The notes below the pieces were generated by a model. The model ran no database searches and was not told the origin of the DNA. It saw nothing but the letters and a program-made list of their open reading frames with translations. This document shows, piece by piece, positions 9,734 to 21,007 of a stretch of DNA of 64,000 bases. Each line of letters begins with the position of its first letter. The stretch's first letter is position 1. The DNA is from Limnanthes douglasii subsp. nivea (taxonomy: Eukaryota > Streptophyta > Magnoliopsida > Brassicales > Limnanthaceae): assembly GCA_036936605.1 (NCBI GenBank), contig JAUPFV010000001.1, positions 76,403,910-76,467,909 of the forward strand, written 5' to 3'. A program made the position numbers and the translations under genes.

Positions 9734-9944
9734 GTAAGTGCTAACTTTACTTTTTCTCCGCGAATTTGATACTCCTCGAACACTATGCTCCCTCGAATTT
9801 TAAACTTGTAAATTTGCATTTCTCTAAGTAGATTGCTTCTTCAAAATCATAAGTGTCTTCGAAAAATATGCACCCTCGAAAACACACTTGTCTTCGAACA
9901 GCATACTCTTTGTGAACATACTTAACCTTTGTTATTTGTTACAG
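9734..9944 (+). other. Intron of the Tat-A antisense gene
   Basis: 211 bp, donor T|GTAAGTGC, acceptor TTGTTACAG|CT, phase 1, AT-rich. It sits at the same place in the protein as the 88-bp intron of Tat-B. It contains six regularly placed CTCGAA/TTCGAA words. Confidence 0.75.
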
Positions 9945-10911
9945 CTATGACCGGCATATCCAAACCATATACTGAGTATGTCGAGGGAGCTACAACCGTT
10001 TTCACCAATCTTTGCCTGTGGGCAAAGGATAAGTGGGATAACCGATTTCGTCTCTGCTTCACCGATGACAATCTGGCGAGGAGTCGACTATGGAGGCTGA
10101 ATCCCCTCGAACGCCTTAGCATGAGAGGATTAATGACTCCGCCTTCAGAACGGGAAGTGTTAGAGCGGTGTAGCCAATAGGATGTCACAATCTATCTGCC
10201 CAAGCGCTCTCGCTCGCAAAGTCACCTGGAGGAACCTCCAGAAGATGAAGTAGCACCAACCCAACCACTGAATTCCAGAGTAGCTATTAACAATCAAAGT
10301 CCTCCCTCCTCGGAAAATGCAGGGACGTCGAATTCTAATGCCCCTCGAACAATTGAAGCCCCTCGAACAAGTGTTATTGCTCCAACAAATCCCATTCCTC
10401 CTCTCCCTGCTCCCATCCTCCCACCAAGGAAAGATGGCAAGAAAAAAGACTTGAAGGGGAAGTGTATTCTTCTTGAGCCCATCGAAGAACAATCCGAGGG
10501 AGGAGAAACCCCTGACAACAACAATGAAGAGACTAATTTTGAAAGAGAAGTGCACGGTAGTGCAAATGATGCTGAAAACAGGGGTGGCCAGTCACCCAGG
10601 GAAACTTCCTACCAATCCTTGCACTCTCCTCTTACTGAGGCTTCTCACCCAGCTTCCCTCGAAGACAGTCCAAGGCTAGCTCCTATCCCTGCTCCTCGAA
10701 CAAACCCTCCACTACTCATTCATCCAGACGTTGCTTGTGGTAATTTTTCCGAATTTGATTCTACAGCGTTAGGGTCTCCTTCGAGCTCCTTCGAAGTTCC
10801 CTTGGATGATGAGTTCTCAATGAGTCTTCGGAGACTGCTGCACACTTCAGTGAACCGAGGAAAAAAGATGCGCCATCTTGAAAAGCGCAAAAATTACTAC
10901 AAGTTCAAGGC

Positions 10912-13292
10912 TTCATATTTGTCGACGGGCAAAACGTCATGAGCCAAAAAAATTTAATGAGGACTGTTCTCCAATCAGGCGCGATCGCGTGGCTTTCCTC
11001 CGAGATGTTCATCACATGGTCTTTACTAATTGAGATCGACGGGCATGTCTGGACCAAAACCCAGGGATAACCTTCTGTCCGTGAAGCAGAGGCGAGAGAA
11101 TACGGGACGACATTTAACTCTCGTCGGACATGCTCGAACTTGACGCCCTCAAAACCTGACGCCAAATCTTTCATCAGCTTCAAATACTGTATCAGTGTTT
11201 CCTTCCTTGCCTCGGACTCCCCCGAAGCCTAATTTATCACCAGCTGAGAATCACTGACCAATTTTATCCGCCGAGCCCCACATATTTGAGCTAAACGTAC
11301 GCCGGCTAAAGCTGCTTCATACTCAGCCTCATTATTAGTAGCTTTGAAACCAAAACGAATGGCTTGGAACATAGCTACCCCTTGCGGGGATATTAACTGG
11401 ACACCTGCTCCGCTGCCTGAGATGTTCGACCCACCATCCGTCTGTATCACCCACTCTTCCTCGGCGACTATATCAGGTACCTCCTGCTCTTCCCTGTCTG
11501 AGTGGAACTCAATCAGAAAATCTGCTAAAACCTGTGCCTTTATCGCCGTTCGAGGCTCAAATGTTATGTCGAAGTCTTCCACCTCTACGGACCACTTAGT
11601 CATCCTGCCAGAGATGTCTGGTCTTTGTAATAGACTCTTCAGGGGAAACGTCGTTCGAACCACAATTGGATGGGCTTGAAAGTAAGGCCTCATCTTTCGT
11701 GCCGTTGTCACCAATGCCAAAGCCACCTTCTCCAAAGTAAGATACCGCTTCTCGGCGTCCAGCAAACTCTTACTGACATAATAAATTGGCCTTAGGATAG
11801 AGTTATCTTCTCGGAGGAGAACGGCACTGACAGCACACTCGGATACCGCTACGTAGACAATCAACGTCTCCCCCACCAAAGGTTTAGATAAAACTTCCGG
11901 AGATGTTAAATACTCTTGAATTTGACGAAAATCCGTCGAACATTCTTCGGTCCAACAAAATTGCTTCGCATTCCGCAATATTTTAAAGAACGGAGCACAC
12001 TTATCCGACGAGCGAGAAATGAATCGATTCAGAGCAGCCAATCATCCTGTCAGGATTTGCACCTCTTTAATGTTTCGATGAGGAGTCATAGCGATCAAAG
12101 CTCTTAGCTGCTCAGGGTCAGACTCAATGCCTTTTTCGCTGATCATATAACCAAGGAATTTACCGAACCGCACACCAAAAATGCACTTTTCCGGGTTGAG
12201 TTTGAGATTGACTCTACTCAAGTTGTGGAATGTCTCCGCAAGGTCAGCAAAATGGTCTTCGTCGTGCTCACTCTTAACCAACATATCGTCGATATAGGCT
12301 TCCATATTCCGCCCAATCTGCTCCTCGAAGGTTTTATTAACCAGGCGCTGATAAGTTGCCCCCGCATTTTTTAACCCGAACGGCATGACCTTGTAACAAT
12401 ACAAACCTCGCCCAGTAATGAAAGAAGTGCTCTCTTCATCGTTAGCAGCCAGTCGGATTTGATTGTATCCCGAGTACGCGTCCATAAAAGATAGCAATCG
12501 ATTTCCGGAGGTCGAGTCCACTAACTGATCAATGCGAGGGACAGGAAAAGGATCTTTAGGACAAGCTCGATTCAAGTCCGTGAAGTCGATACACATTCTC
12601 CACTTGCCATTTTTCTTTCTCACCAACACCGGATTCGACGCCCATATAGGATAATGTGACTCACAAATATGACCTATGCTTAGCAGCCGTTCGACCTCCG
12701 ACAAAATCCCTGAGGCTTTTTCCGGGGAGACAGGCCTTCTTTTTTGGACTATGGGTCGGACATCCGATCGTATCGCTAGCTTGTGACATATAATTTCCGC
12801 CGGCACACCAGTGACATCCTGTGCACACCAAGCAAACATATCGAGCTTATCAGACAAAAAAGCAATTAACTTCCCTTTAAATTCGGGGGAGAGGTGGACC
12901 CCTATTTTCAGAACTTTGCCAACCGCGAACTCGTGTGTCATAGAATCTTCCTCTGGGACTTGAAATCCGGGGGCCTCCCTCGGATCATCGCAAGGGATGA
13001 CTTCGGGGGGTGGCCCCTTTAATTGCTATGCTGGGTCAGAGGGCCCCCCTCGAACCCCTTTGGAAGACAGGGCTATCTGCTAACATTCTCGTGCCATCTT
13101 CTGGCTACTTCTGACTGTTCCAATATTGTTCCCGATCACATACTTTAGACATTGATGCACCGTGGAGATGACGACATGCATCCGAGATAACCAGGAGCGG
13201 CCCAGGATAGCATTATAAGAGGTTGGTGCGTCAACCACAATGAAGAGTACCTCCACCTCTTTTTTGAATGGTCCACGACCCAATTCTACCAT
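10912..13292 (-). pseudogene. Tat-A pol: RT, RNase H, second RNase H (integrase absent)
   Basis: This minus-strand pol is in a different frame from gag. An N-terminal link follows the protease (ILGRSWL). The RT contains FMDAYSGYNQI, MPFGLKNAGATYQ and the catalytic YIDDML. Next come the RT-linked RNase H (VYVAVSECAVSAVLL) and a second RNase H (VIQTDGGS, NNEAEYEA, DSQLVIN). In-frame stops: TAGs near 13080 and 13030, a TGA just before 12041 where Tat-B has Arg in LTGRLAALNRF, and a TAG at 11229-11231. The frame ends near 10912 inside the antisense gene. The HHCC and DDE integrase domains present in Tat-B are missing, so this is a deletion derivative. Confidence 0.88.
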
Positions 13293-15540
13293 ACATTGAA
13301 ACTCCTCACAACAACCGCTGTGGCACCAGTGAAACCCACTATTGTCCTGTCGGATCTTCGGATGACCGGTGGGTCAGAAATGCGGCGGTAAGTACTCATA
13401 AACAAAATGTTCGCAGAGCTTCCTGTGTCGATGAGTATTTTTTGAATCTGATCCCCAGCAATGCCCGCCGCGATCACTACAGCGTCCTCATGAGGGCCTG
13501 CAACATTACGCATATCATCATCATCAAAACAAATAATAGGAGAAGGCGAGCGATGTATTTGTGCGGAGACTCCAGCTTCGATTTGGGTGGTCAGATTCAC
13601 CATGTGCCTTTTGCGAGAGCTGTTAGAATTTCCTGCGATTGTGTCTCCACCAAAAATTGCTAAAGAATCAAAAAATGCACAAAGGTTGTCCACCGTCCCC
13701 CTCGGAATTTCTTCCTCTACCAGGTTTACATTGTTCATCCCGACTTTGGGGTCCAAATACTCTTGTTCGATGTCAAAATCGCCAACCCCTTCAGAAATCA
13801 CCATGGCTGTGTCAGTATTCTTCGAGACAACTTTTACCACAACGTTTTTCTGGGAGTGTTTCTTGACATACTCCAACAGCATTCCATTCTTAATGAGAGC
13901 CTGCACCTCCTTCTTCAAGGCTATGCAATCTTTGGTGTCATGGCCCACATCCTCGTGATATTTGCAATATTTGTTGACACTTCTGCTTTCCCTCGGTGTT
14001 TGTATGGGAAAAGGCTTCCTGAACGAGACCGAAGACTTAGCCTTATCAAAAATCGCAGCAACATTTTCTGTCAACTCCGCAAAGTAGTCGGGTCGAGTCC
14101 ATTTGTTTGACATGTATCTTCCCCCTTGATTGTGGTTCGATTGATTGCCATAGTACTGCGGGTTTGATTTTTGCCTCGGAGGATACTGGCCTGCACTTTT
14201 AGCTTGAACGTTTGACCGAAGGCCCTGAGCGCTTGGCTCAGTCCTTTGGAATTGATTGTGGTCCAACTGCTCTCCAGAACCTTTCTCCGAGGCTTGGGTT
14301 TCTTCCACCAAGATTCTCTTCTCAACTTGATCTAACAATGCTCCGGAGGTCATCGCCTGACTTTCTCCCACCGTGTCTTTTAACAACCCGGGGAGCAAGC
14401 CCATCCTGAACGCTGCAAGCGCCACCGAGTCCTTACAGTACTCCATATCTGTTTTGGTTTTGACAAAGCGATTAGTATAATTTTTGAGGCTCTCCCCCAC
14501 TTTTTGTCGACAGTAGATTATGGTGTCTCCGTTGGCCCGGAACTTCTTGCTCCCCACGAAATGTTGTCTAAAGATGTTCCAGAACATGTCAAAGTTTTTA
14601 ATAGAGCCCTGAGGTAGCCTATTGTACCATTTAGATGCTACTCCCTTGAAAGTTTGAGAGAATGCTCTGCACAGAAGCTTATCATCGTCGTCGAAGTTTA
14701 TCATAAAGTTCTTGAACTGCTCGATATGATTGTCCGGATCCTGAGTCCCATCGAACTTTTCCAGCTTCGAAATGTCAAAATGCTTCGGGAGGTTCCCCAC
14801 TAAGATCTCCGAGGACAGGGGAGAGGCTCTCCAATTGTGTCACGTACGATAAATGTTGGATCTCAAATTATCGTTATTCGAAAAGTACTACCCCTCCTCG
14901 GAGGGCAAAGTGTATTGCTGCTGCCATTCTGAATTTCGAGGGCCCACATCATCCTTCCCAAGGCACTTTGCTTGTTCATGAGAGCGATCACCAACTCGGT
15001 CGTGGCAACTTTTTTCCCGCGAGGATTTCCTCTCCGAACTCCTTCCCCTTCGGGCACCAGTTCGCCTCTAATCACGCTTTTTCCTCCTGTGGTATCTCCG
15101 AGGGGATGATTCAGAAGTGCTATACCGCGAGTAGTCGCTTGATGTAGCCGAGTCCGAACGGTATTTCTCTCTCCTCCTCGGAGACCGTCGCTCACGCCTC
15201 CGATATTTGTCATCTCTCCTCTTGGGTCGAATTTCACCCTCGCGCTCCTCCTTTTGTTCGACGGGTTCTCTTCTTATCTCCGATCGAACATTTCTCTACG
15301 CGGCTTCCTTCTCCGCCTTCAACCTTTCGATTTCCAACAACAGTTCATTCCTCTGAGCCAAAAGAACGGAGTCATCGAAAACGTTCTCAACTCGCCGACC
15401 TCCTTCTCCTTCAGACTCCAAGTCGTTCCGAAAGTCATCCGCCTCCATGTTTTCCTCGCAGTGATCAATTAAATCGTCCCCTCGGCCTTCCATGGTTCTC
15501 CTCGGAACAGGAATTATTTCTAGGAAGTGATTATCGTCGG
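13286..15540 (-). pseudogene. Tat-A gag-protease
   Basis: This encodes the capsid precursor and aspartic protease. One frame runs from next to the PBS to 13286, broken by three stops: TAG 15298-15296, TAG 15070-15068 and TGA 14842-14840. The N-terminal third is Arg/Ser-rich. The main gag domain follows (about 14800-14400, with WYNRLPQGSI and F-x-x-H-F). A knuckle-like CKYHEDVGHDTKDC sits near 13960, and the protease active site ILIDTGSSANILF is near 13400. Pol continues in another frame at 13286-13292. All three stops could arise by single C-to-T changes, which fits decay of a methylated element. Confidence 0.85.
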
Positions 15541-15552
15541 AGCGATTTTTGT

Positions 15553-15570
15553 TTCCCACAGACGGCGCCA
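15553..15570 (-). other. Primer binding site of Tat-A
   Basis: The minus strand reads TGGCGCCGTCTGTGGGAA one base inside the 5' LTR. The TGGCGCC start matches the 3' end of plant tRNAs used by many Tat-type elements (tRNA-Arg or tRNA-Asp; identity not checked). Confidence 0.75.
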
Positions 15571-15571
15571 C

Positions 15572-16011
15572 TGAAGAGTTAAAAGATGGTCTGAGGGTGA
15601 TTTTGTTATGCGAAGATTTGTTGATAGAGGATTAGGTGATAGAGGAATATTTGAGTGTCAGATCTAGAGAGAGAAAGTGCTAAACAGTATAGAGAGAGAG
15701 AAAGTCTCGTACTATTCATCTCGGGATTCGTGAAGCGTGTGTGGTCCTTTTATAGTACAATTGCGGACCTCACACGCTTTAATTTGGTTTAATTACATCT
15801 TTTGGTCCCTGCTTTTTGGTTTCTTCCTATTTTGGCTATATCTTTACAATCCATACATTTTAGCCCTTATACCTTTATTTCTTATGCATTTTGGCCCTTA
15901 TACATTTATTTCTTATGCATTTTGGCCCTTATACATTTATTTCTATGCATTTTGGCCCTTATACATTTATTTCTATTCATTTTGGCCCTTGTCTTTTATT
16001 CTTCCTCATCA
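15572..16011 (-). repeat. 5' LTR of Tat-A (right copy)
   Basis: A 440-bp LTR followed by the TTATT duplication (16012-16016). It has the same internal 30-31-bp array (about 15856-16000) as the left copy. LTR transcription would run leftward from here into gag. Confidence 0.95.
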
Positions 16012-16016
16012 TTATT
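16012..16016 (+). repeat. Target site duplication TTATT (right) of Tat-A
   Basis: This partners 7209-7213. LINE-B ORF2 resumes at 16017 in the correct frame. Confidence 0.93.
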
Positions 16017-18172
16017 AAGGGGTATTTCTCTTCTTTTTCTTAAAAATAAGGGAATGAGGTATAAATGTCGCAGCAAGCTATGCATCAGTAATTTAGCTTT
16101 TGCAGATGATATCCTTCTATTTACTAACTGTAAGGATGCTTCTCTAGTATCTCTTATTAATTTCTTACAGGATTATCAAGCTGTGTCTGGCCAGGTTATC
16201 AATCAAAACAAGACTAAAGTCATTACTGCTAATGGTGCTACTGAAGCTAAAATAAGCTCTATTGCCAATATCACTGGTTTCAACAATGCTTTCTTACCCA
16301 CTGTATATCTTGGTATAACTATTAGTACTAATGATAAGTCTGTTATCTACGTTAATCTTCTTAAGAAGATCAATGATAGAATTGCTACCTGGGAATCTAA
16401 ACATTTATCATTTGCTGGTAGATTAACTTTGATTAATTCTCTTCTTATGAACATTGTTGCCTATTGGATGCAAACTAATGATATTCCTAGTAATGTTATT
16501 AACAAAATTGAAAAGGCTTTTAACAGTTTTCTGTGGGGGTCTACAAGATCTGATCACAGGATTCACTAGTGTTCTTGGAAGGGTGTTTGCAAAACCTTCA
16601 AAGAAGGAGACATAAACATCAGAAATTTATCTCATGTTCAAACTTCAATCTCTTGTAAACTTTGGATGCAGTTCAGAGATAATAAGATGTTATGGGCTAA
16701 TCTAATTCATGATATCTATTGTGGCAATAAGCATCCTATGCAGATTAAAGGTGACTTAAAGGGTTCTATGGTTTGGCAAAGATTGACGAGGATTAAGCCT
16801 ATAGCTGAGCAGTATATATGTTGGTCTCTTGGGGAGGGCAACATTGACTTCTGGTTGGACAGATGGTCTAATTCTGAGCCCCTGTTAGCCTTGACAGCTC
16901 TCTAGACAATAGTTGGTTTCATAATGAAAAGGTAAATATGTATTGGTCTGACAATCATTGGAATAATATTGCTAACTTTATCAGTAAAGAGGATATTGAC
17001 CGCATTAGTAACTGTTTTATTAATATTAATAGCAAGGATAAAATCTTATGGAGTCTCTCTACGAATGGTCAGTTTAGTCTCAAGAGTACTTGGGATTGTA
17101 TCAGAACTCGCTTTAGAGAATCTACTATGTTTTCTAAGATTTGGAATGACATTATTCCTAAAAAGCATGCATTCATTTATTGGAAAGTTATAAAGAACTA
17201 CATTTCTACAGATTCTATCCTTAGGCATAGACATATGATTATCACTTCTAAATGTCAATTCTGTCTAAATGATGAGTCTACTGAGCATCTTTTTATAGCT
17301 TGTGATATTGCCTGGGGTGTCTGGTTACATTTTGCTCATCTATTCAATGTTATTATATACAGATACATGACCCCTATTTATATGACTAAAACTTGGCATA
17401 GATTAACTACAAAAAGACAATCATATAAAAAATGTTATTCCTTCTATCATTTTTAGTCTAATCTGGAAATATAGAAACTATGCTAGGTTTAAGAATGCTA
17501 AAATTACTTCTGTTTTCATCACTAAGGAGGTCTACAAAATTGTTTCTTATATTAATATTGCTGGTATCCTTAAAACTAAGCATTGGTCCAATGTTCGAGA
17601 GGTTGCTATTTGTTTTGGTCTTTTTAATTTAGTCAGCAGGCCTGTTACTAGACCTCTTGTCTCTAAATGGATGGCGCCTAGCCCTGGGAGGTTTAAACTT
17701 AACTCGGATGCCTCGGTGGCCTATAATGGTGAAGCTACTGCTGGTATTATCATTAGAGATCATGAAGGTACTCTTATTCATGGTTTTGGCAATTTATATG
17801 GTAAGCTATCCCCCCCTATTGGCTGAATCTCGTGCTCTAATGGATGGTCTTCTAATTTGTAAGTCTAAAGGCTTTGACAATATTGATACAGAGACTGATT
17901 CTAAGATGCTGGTCGATTTCATTAAAGCTCCTAACCACATTAGCACTCCATGGTCTCTAGTTCCTCTGCTAAGTTGCTGTAAAGCTCCAATCTCTCCTTC
18001 TATGACCCTAAACCATGTTTATAGAGACTTTAATCGAGCAGCCGATTGGCTGGCTCGATGGACAATTAAGTGTAAAATGAAAAAAAATTACGACTTTAAC
18101 TCTTCCCCTGCTGGTCTTAAATCTATTTTGATTTTAGAAAGCTTAGGCTTACCTTACATCAATTCTGTGTAG
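16017..18172 (+). pseudogene. LINE-B ORF2, 3' part: RT catalytic box, zinc-binding and RNase H regions
   Basis: Continues the LINE RT after the nested insertion. The catalytic LAFADDILLF lies near 16090, followed by thumb-like sequence (YLGITIS, FAGRLTLINSLL, FLWGS). A zinc-binding region with CQFCLNDESTEHLF follows, and a C-terminal RNase H (LNSDASV, AESRALMDGL, N-H-V-Y-R-D-F-N-R-A-A-D). Breaks: TAG at 16567-16569 where related LINEs have Trp, and frameshifts near 16900, 17440 and 17815. An apparent ORF from 15802 starts in the LTR array and reads into this region by chance. The order RT, zinc region, RNase H is that of plant L1 elements. Confidence 0.88.
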
Positions 18173-18329
18173 TTGTCTTGGCTGTCCCCTTTGCTTGTTA
18201 ATCATTTCAGGTCTGCTGTTATCCTGATCTGGTTCTCGTTGATTTGTTGCTGCCCATGGGAACTGCTGCTTACTTTGTTCATCTGATATTTCGCTCGATG
18301 GGTCGTTGGTGTGATGGGTTTTGTAGGTG

Positions 18330-18880
18330 GGATCTGAAGCCTTGGTGCACCTCACTCCGGTCTGTCAACTCTTCCTTGGAGAAGGGATGCGTTCAACGAA
18401 GTTAGTATCAACCTTGAAGCTGCAGATGAGAGTTCGAATGAGAGTATGGTTTAGATTTGGGATTGGCTGGTTGAGGGAGCTTGGATGGCTTCTGAAGTAA
18501 GATCGAGAGGTTGGCGATAGTGTTTGACTCAATTTAGGGTTTCAGGTAGGGTTGTGTAAGGGCGCTTCGATCTGAAGTCTGGTGCACCTCATTCCGGTCC
18601 GATCTCTTCCCTGGAGAAAAGAATCGTTCAAACGGAGTTAGCGTCAACCGGAAGCGGCAGATGGAAGCTTGGGTGGAGCCTGGTTATTTTGGCTAGATGA
18701 AAGGCTGTTTGTAGGGTTGTGTAAGGGTGCTTCGATCTGAAGCCTGATGCACCTCACTCCGGTCCGATCTCTTCCCTGGAGAAAAGAATCGTTCAAACGG
18801 AGTTAGCGTCAACCGGAGGCGGCAGATGGAAGCTTGGATGGAGACTGGTTGATTTTGGCTAGGTGAAAGGCTATTTGTGA
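18330..18880 (+). repeat. About 165-bp tandem repeats in the LINE-B 3' region
   Basis: Two close copies start at 18546 and 18711 (period 165 bp), with an older, more diverged copy from about 18330. Shared landmarks are GATCTGAAG, GGTGCACCTCA, TCTTCCCTGGAGAA and CAACCGGA. They lie after the ORF2 stop and before the A-run at 19015. Confidence 0.85.
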
Positions 18881-19023
18881 GTCAATCTAGGGTTCAGTTG
18901 GGAATTAGTCGATTTGGGGCTGTTTGGTTTTAAGCCCATCTTCTTTTGTAAATTTTTCAATTTTTCCCTTTCTTGTAAAACTCTCAAGTTAATAATGCGT
19001 TTCTTCTTTTGTCTAAAAAAAAA

Positions 19024-21007
19024 GGAAAAGAAAAGTTAGCGGAGTCCAATTCTTATTTAAAAAATAATTTATTTCTTTTATATTTTTTTAATGCGTTTTA
19101 TAAAAAATATCATTAAACAACATATTATTAAATTAAATATTATTTATTTTATCAATTACTTTAATTCACGAGTTATATAAAAATATTTGTGTATAATAAA
19201 CCTATTTAATATTTTCTAAAAAAAGGTTAATAGACTAAAGTTATATTTTATCAATTATTTTAATTAAAAAAACTATAAAAAAAATATTTATACATAATGC
19301 TAGTAAAGGAATGAATGATCTAAGTGATGTAACACTTTGAATAACACCATGATCGGTGAAAACAAAAATGGTAGTAGATTTGGTTTTGCTTTATTATATT
19401 TTTGAAATTGTTAACGAAGAAAATGTTAAGAAAATGTTATTAATACTTGGTCAGTCCCCTAATATAGCTATTGTCCCAAAAATTGTTTAGTCATTCCGAA
19501 CCAGATTAATTATTTTTAATCTTTTACTTTTTTTTATTAAAACATTTTTTTTAAAACTTAGAAAATGAATTAGAATTTGTAAAACTAACATACAATTTTG
19601 ATCAAAACTATAAAAACAACAACATTTAACCAAAAAAATAATCAAAAACATAATTTTTTTATGGAAAAGAATCTTATTTTTAAACAAAATTAACTCCAAT
19701 ACAAATTTTTTAAAAAAATCTCAAAATTGAAAACGACAGTTTTATTGATTTAATTAATATTAGAAAAAAAAAGTCGCGAAGGTAAAACTAATTAATAGCA
19801 TTTTATATATAAAAAATTCAAGTTTTTTTATAAAAAAATTACATGTTGTAACCGCCGTACTGAAACCGTCGATATTGAGCAACAACTGTATAGATTAGGA
19901 ACACGATGCTGTAGTCTAAAGTCAATGACGGTATTGGACAATATTGGTGTAGACCAAGAACACGACGGTCTAGACTAATGGTACAAAAGTATTAAGAATA
20001 AATTAGCATAACTAATTTTGTGTAATTATTTAATTAATCATAAACACATCAATTAATTAATCTATTTATTTGTGCGTTAAAAAATACTATTAGATTAATT
20101 TTAATATTATTTTTTATTTTATACAGTTATAATTATATTATTTGATTACTTTAATTATCTATATCATTCAAATAATTTTAACATCCTATTTATTTTTATA
20201 AATAAAATACTATAGATTATTTGAATCTATAATAGAAATATGAGTGAATTTAATTCTTAATTAATTATAATTAATTAATTATAAATAAATAATTTAAAAT
20301 AAATAATTTAAATACAATTTATTGAGTTGAATGCTTAACATGATAATAAATGATAGTTAATCTTCCATAACATTCTAATAAATTTATTTATTTAATTAGG
20401 TATAAAAAAATTATTTAGTAAATTAAATAATTAAAGAATATATTAAATTAACAATAAAATATTTTCAAAATTTACTTATTTCACATGTTTTAGCTGTAAC
20501 ATAATAATAAATTTACTTACTAAGTGAATTAAAAATCTCATTATACACCACTAGTGTAGGTGACCATATAACTTTATCGCCAACAATGTTATTACGACAA
20601 CATCATCATTGGTTCTCAAGAACAATCAAAATCTAATAACACAATACCGCAAAACACCAAAAAAAAAAAATTAACGAAATCGATTACTAAGCAGTAACCA
20701 GATCAATTATAATCTTGAAACATTACCAAATCGATTATAATCATATAGATTTCAACTAACTATCATACTACCTATTTTGAGATTATCCAAAAATAAATTC
20801 AAAAGTAAATATGAATTAAATCAAAAATGAAAAAGTGATGAGTAGAGTTCTAGTGTTTTAGATAAAGAAAAATTAAATTTTTGTGCTTGAAAAAGATGAA
20901 ATGATAGTATCTTGAGTTTTTAAGTTTTGTGTTCTTGAAGAATAAAGAAAAATATAAGTTTTTGTTTTTTGAAAATGGGTCAACTTAGTATATTTTTGTG
21001 AGAGAAC
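19024..21007. other. AT-rich intergenic DNA
   Basis: No gene or coding remnant is supported on either strand. The segment 19840-19990 has repeated CGTCGATATTG/AACACGAYG-like words. Otherwise it is A/T-rich DNA with scattered homopolymers. Confidence 0.5.

Larger units (their letters stand above)
8287..10942 (+). pseudogene. Tat-A antisense accessory gene (spliced, 814 codons, broken)
   Basis: It runs opposite to gag-pol. Exon 1 is 8287-9733 and exon 2 is 9945-10942. The intron has GTAAGT...CAG and is phase 1, and the frame stays open across the junction. Order: basic Ser/Arg/Pro-rich N-terminus with a 13-residue repeat array (codons about 129-195), then a conserved core (about 305-480) with WGIPRYVNIRFP and LCPSQVGPNMW, then, after the intron, a W-x-x-D-K-W-x-N-R-F...NLARSRLW block. 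The core resembles the plant family called putative gypsy type transposon (PF04195, from memory). Lesions: the likely start codon is ATA (8287-8289), with in-frame TGA at 8656-8658 and TAG at 10178-10180. The last 10-13 residues come from antisense pol sequence at the deletion junction, so the true C-terminus is missing. Function unknown. Confidence 0.75.
7214..16011 (-). mobile_element. Tat-A, Ty3/gypsy (Tat-like) LTR retrotransposon with antisense gene, integrase deleted
   Basis: An 8.8-kb element on the minus strand: 5' LTR 16011-15572, PBS, gag-protease, RT, two RNase H domains, then (plus strand) an antisense gene, polypurine tract and 3' LTR 7651-7214. A second RNase H (TDGGS motif) after the RT-linked one, together with an antisense ORF, is typical of the Tat lineage. 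No integrase is present: the pol frame passes from the second RNase H straight into the 3' end of the antisense gene near 10905-10916. It must have moved with helper functions in trans, or the deletion came after insertion. LTRs differ by four transitions and one 2-bp indel, so insertion was recent. Confidence 0.9.
3390..19023 (+). mobile_element. LINE-B, L1-type element split by a nested gypsy insertion
   Basis: A plus-strand LINE: ORF1 3665-5248, ORF2 5241-7213, then 8.8 kb of inserted Tat-A retrotransposon, then the rest of ORF2 16017-18172, a 3' region with tandem repeats, and an A-run at 19015-19023. The ORF2 frame resumes exactly after one copy of the TTATT duplication, which proves one LINE was interrupted. 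It is related to LINE-A but clearly diverged, and it carries several stops and frameshifts in ORF2. The 5' boundary is approximate. Confidence 0.85.

Noticed and set aside
15802..16569. A 255-codon ORF that seems to begin in the LTR
   Set aside because: Its first 70 codons are LTR repeat and the rest is LINE-B RT resuming after the insertion. The join is accidental.
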